Source: Oceanicaulis sp.
Lineage (GTDB): Bacteria; Pseudomonadota; Alphaproteobacteria; Caulobacterales; Maricaulaceae
Direction of reading: 5' to 3'
Assembly: GCA_028280165.1 (NCBI GenBank)
Contig: JANQMI010000034.1
Span: 1 to 64,000 of the forward strand
Length of the DNA: 64,000 bases
Part shown: positions 28,304 through 37,545 of the stretch, in pieces
How the letters are laid out: each line of letters opens with the position of its first letter
Position numbering within the stretch: the stretch's first letter is position 1
Notes under the pieces: generated by a model
What the model was told of the DNA's origin: nothing
Seen by the model: only the letters and a program-made list of their open reading frames with translations
Database searches by the model: none
Translations under genes and position numbers: made by a program

Positions 28304-30343
28304 ATGAATACCATTGGCGATATGACAATGCTGGCCGCGACGCTGTTTATGGCCAGCATGTTCTGGGCCGCAAGCCGCAAAATGGGGCGGGCCAATGAAG
28401 GCACCCGCCTGATCAGCTTCGGCTTAGGTATGGTTGCCCTCTCTGCTGCGATCGATGCCGCCGAGCAATTGGCGAGTTTACCGTTTTTTCCAGAGTTCAG
28501 CACCGATGTGACTGAAGGCGTGGCCTATGCTGGCTATTCCATCGGCGCGATCCTCCTGGTTTTAGGGCTCACGCGCTGGCTGCCGCTTCTTAAGCGCTTG
28601 GATACCGAAGTGGCGGGCCGGGCGCGCGCTGAAACCGACCTCAATCGCGCGCTGGATCGTGCGCGTAGATTTAATGCCGGTCTTGAGGCCCTGGGTAAGG
28701 ACCATATTCACAAGCGTTGGAGCCAGGCTGAGCTCATGGATGAGGCGACGCGCCGTCTGTCGCATCTGCTGGGTGTGGCACGGATCAGCGTCTGGTCGCT
28801 TGAGCCGGATGGTTCGGCCATCAGCTGTCTGACACTCTATGTGAAAGACGTGGATCGCCACAGGGATGGCGTCCGCCTTCCCAGACACAGCAATCCAGCC
28901 TATTTCGAGGCCATAGAAGGTGGCTCCACGGTTTGCGTCAGCGACACGCTGAATGACCCTGTCACGCGCAATTTCGGACCCGGTTATCTGACCCCGCTGA
29001 AGATCGGGGCCATGCTGGACGCGCCAATCCGCACAGGCGATGGCGTGCGCGGTGTGGTGTGTTGCGAACATGTCGGCGGCGCGCGTCAATGGACTTCAGA
29101 GGAGATTTCTCTGGCCACGGCGTTCGCGCAATATATTGGCGTTGCGCTCCTGGCGGATGAGCTAAAAGACGCGGCCGAGGCGGCCCGCTCTGCCAACAAA
29201 GCCAAGACGGCCTTCCTGGCCAATATGAGCCATGAATTGCGCACCCCCCTGAATGGCATGCTCGGCATGGCCGAAGTCATTGCCGATACAGCCCAGACCG
29301 GTGCCAACAAAGATGCGGCCAAAACGCTGATCGGATCGGGACAGCAATTGCTGGCGGTGCTGAACGACGTGCTCGACATGTCCAAGATTGAGGCCGGCCA
29401 AATGGAGCTGCGCCCGGTTCCCACCGACATTGCTTCGGTCATTCGCGAGTGCTGTGCGCTGTTCCGCCCGGCGGCTCAGAAGAAGGGCCTTGAGCTTGAG
29501 ATGAAGCTTGGGGCTATGCCCGACCGTGTGAGCGCCGACCCCGTGCGTGTCCGGCAGGTCCTGTCGAATCTGATTGCGAATGCGGTGAAGTTCACCGAGA
29601 CCGGCCAGGTCACAGTGACGGCGCATGTTGAGCCGGCGGCGGATGGCATCCACGATCAATTCGCCCTGTCGATTACCGATACGGGCCGTGGGATATCGCA
29701 GGCCGACACAGAGCGTCTATTCAAGCGCTTCAGCCAGCTCGAAGATCAGGGTCCACAGGAACCGTCAGGTACCGGCCTCGGCCTGGTGATCGCCCGTGAG
29801 CTGGCGCGCAAAATGGATGGCGATATCACGGTGGACAGTGAAGCGGGCAAGGGGGCCTGCTTTACCTTCACCTTCCTGTCACGGCCCGAAATCGAAACCT
29901 CAAACGCTGAGGTCGAAGCCGTCGATACCTTCCGCCTGGATGGTGCACAGGTCCTTTTGGTGGACGACAATGAAGTCAATCGCATGGTCGCGCGTTGCTT
30001 TATTGAACCGCTTGGCGCGGTGGTGACCGAAGCCGATTGTGGCGAAAGCGCGTTGGCCGCCTTGTCCGAACAGCGGTTTGACCTGGTGCTCCTGGACGCC
30101 CACATGCCGAAAATGGACGGCCTGCAAACGCTCAACGCCCTGCGCAAGCTGCCCGGTGGACAAGCCCTGCCGGTGATCGTGATCACCGCCGATGCGCTGG
30201 TCAGCGATGAAGCGCGATATCTGGCCGCTGGCATGGACGCCTATGTTCCAAAACCGGTGGACAAACAGCGCTTGATCAATACCTGTGTCGACCGCCTGAC
30301 CCATGGCCGAGCGCTTGCTTGCGTACGCTCTGAAAGCGCTTAA
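28304..30343 (+). CDS. Hybrid sensor histidine kinase/response regulator with GAF domain
   Basis: N-terminal TM segment; GAF region; H-box AFLANMSHELRTPLNGMLG; HATPase DPVRVRQVLSNLIANAVKFT; REC domain VLLVDDNEVNRMVARCF...DLVLLDAHMPKMDG. Confidence 0.95.
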   Translation: MNTIGDMTMLAATLFMASMFWAASRKMGRANEGTRLISFGLGMVALSAAIDAAEQLASLPFFPEFSTDVTEGVAYAGYSIGAILLVLGLTRWLPLLKRLDTEVAGRARAETDLNRALDRARRFNAGLEALGKDHIHKRWSQAELMDEATRRLSHLLGVARISVWSLEPDGSAISCLTLYVKDVDRHRDGVRLPRHSNPAYFEAIEGGSTVCVSDTLNDPVTRNFGPGYLTPLKIGAMLDAPIRTGDGVRGVVCCEHVGGARQWTSEEISLATAFAQYIGVALLADELKDAAEAARSANKAKTAFLANMSHELRTPLNGMLGMAEVIADTAQTGANKDAAKTLIGSGQQLLAVLNDVLDMSKIEAGQMELRPVPTDIASVIRECCALFRPAAQKKGLELEMKLGAMPDRVSADPVRVRQVLSNLIANAVKFTETGQVTVTAHVEPAADGIHDQFALSITDTGRGISQADTERLFKRFSQLEDQGPQEPSGTGLGLVIARELARKMDGDITVDSEAGKGACFTFTFLSRPEIETSNAEVEAVDTFRLDGAQVLLVDDNEVNRMVARCFIEPLGAVVTEADCGESALAALSEQRFDLVLLDAHMPKMDGLQTLNALRKLPGGQALPVIVITADALVSDEARYLAAGMDAYVPKPVDKQRLINTCVDRLTHGRALACVRSESA

Positions 30344-30346
30344 GCG

Positions 30347-30766
30347 CTAGCCAAACGCATCGCCGCCCGGCAGCGGTGCGTGGCGGATCAGCCGACTGTC
30401 CAGGACGGCTGCTTGGCGGTGAGGCACCGCGTCGCTCTGATAGACCGGATTAGTCACCATTTCCAAGAAGGCGCTCGCGCTGGGATAGGCGGCAATGAAG
30501 CTCAAATCCCAGGCCTCGTCAGAGGGTCCAATCAGTGTTGTGCGCGGACGGCCCCGCCACAGGATCGAGCCGCCAACACCCTGGAAGATGGGCCCAGACA
30601 CCTCGCCATAGGCCTTGTAGGCCGCCAGGCCACTGGTTTCGCGCCCGTCGGGATAAATCGCCGTTTCGCGCAAGCGGATCAGGTTGAGCATTTCCAGCGG
30701 TTCATCGCGCGGCAAAGATTTGAAGATCTCGAAACTTTCGCGTGTTGGATCGATATAGCCGGTCAT
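30347..30766 (-). CDS. DUF1330 domain-containing protein
   Basis: LEMLNLIRLRETAIYPDGRETSGLAAYKAYGEVSGPIFQGVGGSILWRGRPRTTLIGP...IAAYPSASAFLEMVTNPVYQ. Confidence 0.8.
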   Translation of the reverse strand: MTGYIDPTRESFEIFKSLPRDEPLEMLNLIRLRETAIYPDGRETSGLAAYKAYGEVSGPIFQGVGGSILWRGRPRTTLIGPSDEAWDLSFIAAYPSASAFLEMVTNPVYQSDAVPHRQAAVLDSRLIRHAPLPGGDAFG

Positions 30767-30838
30767 GGATTGCCCTTTACCTATTCATCGGCGCGCAGAC
30801 CACTGCAGACGGGCACCAAGGTCAAGCGCAGGCCATCG

Positions 30839-31597
30839 CTAGGGCGCGATTTCCTCGCCAGCCCAGTCGAAGAGACGCCCGCTCTGGTCCGGCGACAGGC
30901 GATCAAGCACGCCGAGCAGATGTTCAGCGGAAATCTCAGGGGTGAAGAGCTTGCCTTCGGGGACGCCCCGTTGAAATGGCTTGGAGAGGTCGGTGTCCAC
31001 GGTGCCCGGGTGTAGGCCCACGCACAGCGCATGCGGCGCTTTGCGAGCGAGCTCCACGGCGCAGGTCCGAATGACCTGATTCAAGGCCGCCTTCGAGGCC
31101 CGATAAGCATGCCAGCCGCCCAGGCGGTTGTCCGAGATTGACCCCACGCGTGCTGACAGAGCGGCAACGATAGCCTTCTCCGGCGACTCCTTGTTGCCTT
31201 TCGCCAGATGGCCGAGTCCCGCCTGGATGATCAGGCTCGGCAAAATGGTATTGATCGCAAAGGCATCGGCAAAGCGCGGCGCGGACATGTGACGCCAAGT
31301 CTTCTCCGGCTCCATCCGGCCCTCGGAATGCAGCGCGCCGGTGGCGGCGATAACCAGGTGCAGGGGCCCGTCGCTGGCTGCGGCATCCATGGCGTCATCT
31401 ATGGACTGAGGCGAGTCCAGATCGAAGGTCAGGCCCGGCGCACCGGAGACCATGGCCCCGGTGCGTGAGGCCGCATAAACGCGGGCACAGCGCGGGTCGG
31501 ATTGAAGCTGGGCGACCATCGCCGAACCGATGCCGCCTGTGGCCCCAAAGACCACAGCGCGAAAGCCATGGGGTAAACTTGTTAGAGAGCGGGTCAT
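30839..31597 (-). CDS. SDR family oxidoreductase (CsgA-like short-chain dehydrogenase)
   Basis: AVVFGATGGIGSAMVAQL; LVIAATGALH; WHAYRASKAALNQVIRT (YxxxK). Confidence 0.9.
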   Translation of the reverse strand: MTRSLTSLPHGFRAVVFGATGGIGSAMVAQLQSDPRCARVYAASRTGAMVSGAPGLTFDLDSPQSIDDAMDAAASDGPLHLVIAATGALHSEGRMEPEKTWRHMSAPRFADAFAINTILPSLIIQAGLGHLAKGNKESPEKAIVAALSARVGSISDNRLGGWHAYRASKAALNQVIRTCAVELARKAPHALCVGLHPGTVDTDLSKPFQRGVPEGKLFTPEISAEHLLGVLDRLSPDQSGRLFDWAGEEIAP

Positions 31598-31633
31598 GGC
31601 CGGGCAGATAGCCCGGACCGGTGACTTGACCAG

Positions 31634-32062
31634 CTACAGGATTAGCGCGTCGTCATCATTGCCTTCGGGTGACTCGATTGCGCCGCGAACCTGGGCAACC
31701 AAGGCCTGGGTCTTCTCCTCGGTTTTCCGATGGAAGAAGGTGTTCTTCTCAAGCACCGTCACATCCGAGCCGAGCTTCTCGCTATCCATTCCGATCGTGC
31801 CTGTGAGCACTAGAACGGGCGCATCGGGCGCATCGCGGCGAAGTTTGGAGATTGTGGCTTGTGGATCTGGGGAATCCGGCAGGCGCAGATCGGCAATGAT
31901 CAGGTCGAAATCCTGTTTTGAGAGCTTCTGGCGGGCCTCGCGCAGCGTGCGCACCACTTCCAGATTAAGGTCAATCGCGTCGGCGTCGTAGAGCGCATGC
32001 TGCAACAGCATGGCGTCGCCGAAATCATCCTCAATATGGAGCACTTTAAGGCTGTCGCCCAT
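31634..32062 (-). CDS. Stand-alone response regulator receiver protein
   Basis: LKVLHIEDDFGDAMLLQHAL...FDLIIADLRLPDSPDPQATISKLR...APVLVLTG...VLEKNTF. Confidence 0.88.
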   Translation of the reverse strand: MGDSLKVLHIEDDFGDAMLLQHALYDADAIDLNLEVVRTLREARQKLSKQDFDLIIADLRLPDSPDPQATISKLRRDAPDAPVLVLTGTIGMDSEKLGSDVTVLEKNTFFHRKTEEKTQALVAQVRGAIESPEGNDDDALIL

Positions 32063-32117
32063 TCACTCACTCTCCAGTCGAAGTCTTATGACTAAACCTC
32101 ACGCGGTTTAGAGATTG

Positions 32118-33050
32118 TTAAGGCAGATCAAGCTCGGCCAGCGCAGCGGGCAGCGGCTGGCCGGCTCGCCGGGCCGCCGCAGTACAGGTGTTGGCCAGCA
32201 ATATCGCGATTGTCATGGGCCCCACGCCGCCAGGGACAGGCGTGATTTGGTCTGCAACTTTAAGGGCTTGATCAAAGTCAACATCGCCGGTTAGCCGACT
32301 CTTGCCGCCTTCTGCGTCAATGCGGTTGATGCCGACATCGATGACAGTGGCACCGGGCTTGATCCAGCTGGCTTTGACCATGTGGGGTCGGCCGACGGCG
32401 GGGACGAGGATGTCGGCTTTGGCGCATATCTCAGCCAGGTTGCGGGTGCGCGAGTGCGCCAGTGTGACGGTACAGTTTTCGGCCAGAAACAACAGCGCCG
32501 CAGGCTTTCCGACCAAAATCGACCGCCCAATCACGACAACCGATTTTCCGGTCAGGTCGCCCAAGGCCTGCTTGGCCAGCCAGACGCAGCCCGATGGCGT
32601 ACAGGCCCGCAGGCCTGTCGCGCCCTGGACCAGCGCGCCCGCATTGTGCGCGGTCAGGCCGTCGACGTCTTTGAAAGGATCAATCGCCTCAACAATTTCA
32701 GCCGCATTCAGGTGATCAGGAAGCGGCAGCTGAACCAAAATACCATCAACCGCATCGTCGTTATTCAGCTGCTCAATCAGCCTCAAGAGAGTGTCGCGCG
32801 ATGTGTCGGCAGGCAGCCGGTGCTCGATCGATGTCATACCCGCCGCCTCTGTGCGCCGGATCTTGTTGCGGACATAGACCTGGCTGGCCGGGTCGTCGCC
32901 CACCAGAACCACAGCCAGAGCAGGCGTGCGGCCAAGGGCAGGCGTCAATTCAGCTGCGGCCACTTTGACGGCAGCATCGACCAGGGCTGCTCCGGCTTTA
33001 CCGTCGATCAGCTGGGCGCGCGCGCCGCTGTCTTTGAGGATATGAGACAT
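32118..33050 (-). CDS. folD: Bifunctional methylenetetrahydrofolate dehydrogenase/cyclohydrolase
   Basis: [81 protein letters not shown]. Confidence 0.97.
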   Translation of the reverse strand: MSHILKDSGARAQLIDGKAGAALVDAAVKVAAAELTPALGRTPALAVVLVGDDPASQVYVRNKIRRTEAAGMTSIEHRLPADTSRDTLLRLIEQLNNDDAVDGILVQLPLPDHLNAAEIVEAIDPFKDVDGLTAHNAGALVQGATGLRACTPSGCVWLAKQALGDLTGKSVVVIGRSILVGKPAALLFLAENCTVTLAHSRTRNLAEICAKADILVPAVGRPHMVKASWIKPGATVIDVGINRIDAEGGKSRLTGDVDFDQALKVADQITPVPGGVGPMTIAILLANTCTAAARRAGQPLPAALAELDLP

Positions 33051-33096
33051 GGCGCTGCTCTGTGACCCAGCTTACCGGACCGGTCAAGCATCAAGA

Positions 33097-33612
33097 TTAA
33101 CGACACAGGCGCCGCGCGCTTTGCAAAGCGGCCGTCACACCGGCCAAGGAAAACTCATAGACCACCAATGTGCCATCGGTGTGCGTGGCTTCCACGCGCA
33201 TCTCCGAGCCCCGGCGCATATCGGCAACCAAATCGTCTTCGTCTTCGCTGTCTTCAACAAAGCCTTCGCGCTCAGACACAAACATCCGGTAGCGGTCCGA
33301 TCCAACGCGAATACGTGGCGGGCTATCCGGGCGCAAAAGCTGGCCTGACAGGAAGCTCGGCTGCTCGCTTGCATCACCGTTGGCCCAGCTGGCGACCAGG
33401 AAGAAGACATCGCCATGATCAGCGCCTTGCGGGTTCGCTTCGCGCGGGGTGGATTGCACATAGCAGATCCGATCGGCCCCATCGCCCCGGGTGAAAACCC
33501 GCCAATCTCGCTCTTCGCCATGGAAGACGGCCTCCTGAGCCACAGCAGGCATCAATGCCGAAGCAGAAACAGCCCAGACAAAGGCTGCGGCGAGGCAGGT
33601 TACAGGGCGCAT
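33097..33612 (-). CDS. Invasion-associated locus B (IalB)-like family secreted protein
   Basis: Signal peptide; RDWRVFTRGDGADRICYVQSTPREANPQGADHGDVFFLVASW resembles IalB family. Confidence 0.7.
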   Translation of the reverse strand: MRPVTCLAAAFVWAVSASALMPAVAQEAVFHGEERDWRVFTRGDGADRICYVQSTPREANPQGADHGDVFFLVASWANGDASEQPSFLSGQLLRPDSPPRIRVGSDRYRMFVSEREGFVEDSEDEDDLVADMRRGSEMRVEATHTDGTLVVYEFSLAGVTAALQSARRLCR

Positions 33613-33791
33613 GAATCAAAGGCTCCATCAGGGTCACGATTCGAATCCGAGCCACCGCATTTGGCACTGGTCGGCGATTAATTGAAGGATAAACCGTGCC
33701 CATGTGTTGAATTCATGGCAATGAGGGTGGATAAAGACCCTACGCACCCTGTGCGCTATTTTGGCCTAGTTCGTATAGCAAAGGGGCAGGA

Positions 33792-34373
33792 TTGCCCGAC
33801 GCACCCTCAGGCTCTGGCCCGGTTCTGGATCGGGACCAGCTCGACTCGCTTGTCGAAGCCACCGCTCGCAAGGATCGGGATTCCTTTGCTGTGCTGTTCA
33901 ATTTCTATGCGCCGCGGATCAAAGCCTATTTGATGCGTTTGAATGCGCCCGACAGCCTGGCTGAAGAGCTGACTCAGGAAGTGATGCTGTCGGTTTGGCG
34001 CAAGGCTGAGACCTTCGATAAGACCCAGGCCTCCGCCTCCACGTGGATTTTTCGCATTGCGCGCAATCGTCGCATCGATGCTGCGCGCCGGGCGGCCAAG
34101 CCGCCGCTGGATGGGGAAGATCCATCCCTGCAACCGCCAGAGGTGGAGATGCCGGATGATGCGGCCCATGCAGCGGGGCGCGAGGCGCTCGTCCGCGAAG
34201 CGCTAAAAACCCTTCCTGAAGAACAGGTTGCCCTTTTAAGACTCGCTTTCTTCGATGGCCTGTCGCATCGTGATATCGCCGATCGAATTGGAGCGCCGCT
34301 GGGGACGGTGAAGTCCAGATTAAGGCTGGCCTTTGATAAATTGCGGCGTGTCCTTGACGATGAGCTGCTGTGA
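33792..34373 (+). CDS. ECF-type RNA polymerase sigma factor
   Basis: Sigma-70 region 2 FNFYAPRIKAYLMRLNAPDSLAEELTQEVMLSVWRKAETFDKTQASASTWIFRIARNRRID; region 4 LRLAFFDGLSHRDIADRIGAPLGTVKSRLRLAFDKLR. TTG start. Confidence 0.94.
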   Translation: MPDAPSGSGPVLDRDQLDSLVEATARKDRDSFAVLFNFYAPRIKAYLMRLNAPDSLAEELTQEVMLSVWRKAETFDKTQASASTWIFRIARNRRIDAARRAAKPPLDGEDPSLQPPEVEMPDDAAHAAGREALVREALKTLPEEQVALLRLAFFDGLSHRDIADRIGAPLGTVKSRLRLAFDKLRRVLDDELL

Positions 34374-34498
34374 ACAATCTCAATTAGGTGCGATTAATTG
34401 ACCACTTGGCCTTGAACTGGACCAGATGCGATGCATTTCCGCACGCCGAATGAGTCAATTGACCGCACCGAGCAACGAAAAGACGACGAGTAGACGCC

Positions 34499-35191
34499 AT
34501 GACCAATCATCCGCTGGGAGAGGAGCTGTATGCAGCCTACGCCTCCGGCGCGCTTTCAGGCCCGATGCGCCTGTTGGTCGATGCGCAGGCCGCCGTCGAT
34601 GCCGCGATCCACGAACAACGCCGCGAGGCTGAAGCCGTAGCCGGCCTGTTGCTTGAAGTGGCCGATCCGGTGGCTTTGTCTGAGAAAGCTCTGCCGGAAG
34701 TGTTCGCCGCGATCGATGCCGAGGAAGCTGTGATCGGTGAAGCCGGACGCGCGCCGATGCAGGCGGGCGATCTGGCGTCCCAAAAGGCCGCTGAAGCGGC
34801 GGGTCATGCGATCAACGAATTGCTCAGCTTGCCGGACGAGATTCGCGACCTTGCCTTGGAGCAGGGTGGTTGGAGCTTTGCCGGTCCTGGCGTGCGTACC
34901 ATGGAGCTGATGACAGATGGCCCCGCCAAGGCCCAACTCATTCGCTTAGAGCCCGGCTGCGGCGTGCCCCGTCACAGCCATGATGGCCGCGAATTCACCC
35001 TGGTCCTGACCGGTGCTTTTCACGATGGCCGTGATCGCTTTGGAAAAGGCGAAATGTGTGCCGCCGATCCCTCTGTCGAGCACAAGCCCGTCGCTGAATA
35101 TGGTGAGGTGTGCATTGCGCTGGCGGTTACTGACGGCCCGCTGGCTTTCACCGGCCCACTGGGCTGGGTTCAGCGCGCGCTTGGCGGCTAA
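34499..35191 (+). CDS. ChrR-family cupin anti-sigma factor
   Basis: MTNHPLGEELYAAYASGALSGPMRLLVDAQ N-terminus; C-terminal cupin GCGVPRHSHDGREFTLVLTGAFHDGRDRFGKGEMCAADPSVEHKP; directly downstream of ECF sigma. Confidence 0.88.
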   Translation: MTNHPLGEELYAAYASGALSGPMRLLVDAQAAVDAAIHEQRREAEAVAGLLLEVADPVALSEKALPEVFAAIDAEEAVIGEAGRAPMQAGDLASQKAAEAAGHAINELLSLPDEIRDLALEQGGWSFAGPGVRTMELMTDGPAKAQLIRLEPGCGVPRHSHDGREFTLVLTGAFHDGRDRFGKGEMCAADPSVEHKPVAEYGEVCIALAVTDGPLAFTGPLGWVQRALGG

Positions 35192-35262
35192 GACCAAATT
35201 ATCACTGTCACTGCGGCGCTGCGCCGCTTCCCTCCAGGGCTGGTCGGACTATGCTCTGAGCC

Positions 35263-36534
35263 ATGTCTGATGATCTGATTTTCGACGGCGACGTTGCCAT
35301 TGCAGGCGGCGGCCTTGCGGGCCTGACCCTTGGCTTGGCGCTTCACCAGGCAGGCCTTTCAGTCTGCGTGGTGGATGCGCTGCCATTGGAGAGCCGCACG
35401 GCTCCGGCTTTTGATGGCCGGGCTTCGGCGCTGGCCTATACCAGCTGGCGCATGCTGGAATCGGTGGGCGCGGCGGCGCACATGGACGGCAAAGTACAGC
35501 GCATCGAAGATATTTTGATCGTCGATGGCCGGCCCTATGACGGCGTGAAGCCCGGGGGTCCGGGCCGCGACCAGCTGCATTTCGATCGCCGTGAGGTCTC
35601 ACCAGATGACGACGGTGAGCCTTTGGGCTGGATGGCGGAGAATCGCTGGACCCGCATTGCGTTGGCCAAAGCGTGCGATGAGGTCGGCCTCGCCGTATTT
35701 GCGCCCGAGCGTGTGTCGCACATGGGCGAGGGCAAGCCGGGTCGGGCGCGCCTGCATCTGGAAAGCGGCAGAGCGATCGATGCCCAGCTGATTGTAGCCT
35801 GCGATGGCAAATTCTCCCGCCTGCGCGAGCAGGCCGGGATCCGCACGATGGGCCGGGAGTATGGCCAAAAGGGTGTCGTGCTGTCGGTAGAGCACGAAAT
35901 GCCTCATGAGGGCGTGGCCTATGAGTATTTCATGCCGGCCGGACCCTTTGCGATCCTGCCCTTGCCTGGCAATCGCTCGAGCCTTGTATGGACAGAGCGC
36001 AGCGCGGCAGCCGACGCGCTAAAGGCGATGGACGATGCTCATTTCCAGGAGGCGTTGGAGGCCCGATTTGGTGATTTCTTGGGCTGGGTGAAGCCGGACA
36101 GCCCGCGTTGGACCTATCCGCTGGGCTTGAAAGTGTCTGAAACCTTCATCGCGGATCGATTGGCGCTGGTGGGCGATGCGGCGCGGGCCATCCATCCGAT
36201 TGCCGGCCAAGGATTTAACTTAGGCGTTCGCGATTCTGCAGCGCTGGCCGAGACCCTTGTCGAGGCGAAGCGTGCGGGACTGGACCTTGGCGCACGGGCC
36301 TCACTGCAGCCTTATGAACGCTGGCGCAAAACCGATACGGCGGCCTTGTCGATCGGCACGGACGTCTTCAACACGCTGTTTTCCAACGACCATGCATCGG
36401 TGCGGCTGGCCCGTGGGTTGGGCGTGTCTGTTGTGGATAAGATCCCGCCAGCCCGGCAATTCTTTATGCGAACCGCGGGCGGCGAAACGGGGGATCTGCC
36501 CGCGCTGCTACGCGGTGAGCGGTTGAGTCTGTAG
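35263..36534 (+). CDS. UbiH/UbiF/COQ6-family FAD-dependent hydroxylase (ubiquinone biosynthesis)
   Basis: DVAIAGGGLAGLTLGLALHQAGLSVCVVDALP; LALVGDAARAIHPIAGQGFNLGVRDSAALAETL. Confidence 0.93.
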   Translation: MSDDLIFDGDVAIAGGGLAGLTLGLALHQAGLSVCVVDALPLESRTAPAFDGRASALAYTSWRMLESVGAAAHMDGKVQRIEDILIVDGRPYDGVKPGGPGRDQLHFDRREVSPDDDGEPLGWMAENRWTRIALAKACDEVGLAVFAPERVSHMGEGKPGRARLHLESGRAIDAQLIVACDGKFSRLREQAGIRTMGREYGQKGVVLSVEHEMPHEGVAYEYFMPAGPFAILPLPGNRSSLVWTERSAAADALKAMDDAHFQEALEARFGDFLGWVKPDSPRWTYPLGLKVSETFIADRLALVGDAARAIHPIAGQGFNLGVRDSAALAETLVEAKRAGLDLGARASLQPYERWRKTDTAALSIGTDVFNTLFSNDHASVRLARGLGVSVVDKIPPARQFFMRTAGGETGDLPALLRGERLSL

Positions 36535-36589
36535 GCGTTCAGCTGACTCAATCGTCCTGGACCTGCTTCGCGTCCACGATGACACGGCG

Positions 36590-37111
36590 TCACGTCCGCT
36601 TTTTCGGCGGTCCCCAGACATGCTCTTTGGTCTCTTTTGGTCCACCTGGCATGATTGGCCGCTCTGGATAACCTCCCAGATTGAGCTGGCGATCGTAGAG
36701 CGCAACGGCACACGCGACGGATAGATTCACGCAGAATTTGGTGGGGATTTTCACCACGTGAGCGCAGCGCGCCAGCATATCCGGCGAAAGGCTGCCGCGC
36801 TCCGGGCCCATCACATACGCAGCCGCGCGGGGATGTCTGAAGGTGGGCAGCTCAACAGAGTCCTCGGTCAGCTCAACACCCACAAGCTGGCAGCCCTTCG
36901 GCAGCAATAGCTCGTCGACACGATTCCAGCTGTAATAGGGCAGGTTTAAAGCTGTTTTGGCGGTATCGGTCTGGAACATTTCCTGGGCCCGGTCTTCGGC
37001 TTTGACCGAAAACACAAAACTGGCCCCGAAGGCATGGGCGGTGCGCATCACCGCTCCCAGATTGCGAGCCTTTGAGGCGCCCTCCACGCCGACTGCGAAA
37101 TACCCTTTCAT
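36590..37111 (-). CDS. TrmH/SpoU-family RNA methyltransferase
   Basis: GASKARNLGAVMRTAHAFGASFVFSV; AYVMGPERGSLSPDMLARCAHVVKIPTKFCVNLSVACAVALYDRQ. Confidence 0.92.
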   Translation of the reverse strand: MKGYFAVGVEGASKARNLGAVMRTAHAFGASFVFSVKAEDRAQEMFQTDTAKTALNLPYYSWNRVDELLLPKGCQLVGVELTEDSVELPTFRHPRAAAYVMGPERGSLSPDMLARCAHVVKIPTKFCVNLSVACAVALYDRQLNLGGYPERPIMPGGPKETKEHVWGPPKKRT

Positions 37112-37159
37112 GGACAGCAGCGATAACCGGCCTCGCGGCCAGGGGTCAATGAGTGCGTG

Positions 37160-37402
37160 CTAGTGCGCGCTGACCGGCTGTGCTCCATGGCTCACCGCGG
37201 CCTCAAAGGCCGCGTCACGATCTGAGAAGATCGCTCGGCGCACACCGTCTTCGGTGTGCACGGCGTACAGGACCGCATCGTCGGGCAGCTCTATGCCGGT
37301 CTCAGCCGCCTCCAGGCGGATGTCTTCAGCCAAGACTTCGCGCACATACACCAGCGGGGCGACATCAGCGGCGTCCGGGGTCGGGGTTTGAGCATCATTC
37401 AT
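37160..37402 (-). CDS. DUF1150-like protein
   Basis: MNDAQTPTPDAADVAPLVYVREVLAEDI...AVLYAVHTEDGVRRAIFSDRDAAFEAAVSHGAQPVSAH. Confidence 0.8.
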   Translation of the reverse strand: MNDAQTPTPDAADVAPLVYVREVLAEDIRLEAAETGIELPDDAVLYAVHTEDGVRRAIFSDRDAAFEAAVSHGAQPVSAH

Positions 37403-37545
37403 CGCAAAAACAGCCTCAAATCGTCTCAATGCTTACAGGTTTGATGTGGATACAAAGCAGGCCCGGTTCAAGGTCCGGGTCCGAACGGGTGATGTGGGTT
37501 GTCTTGAATGCAACCGGACCATAGCGTGGTGCCCGACTGTTTGAT

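Noticed and set aside
32092-32111. CTAAACC-tcacgc-GGTTTAG dyad between folD and the response regulator as an operator
   Set aside because: Only 7-bp arms, located between the end of folD and the upstream start of the response-regulator gene; could equally be a weak terminator and nothing else supports a regulatory role.
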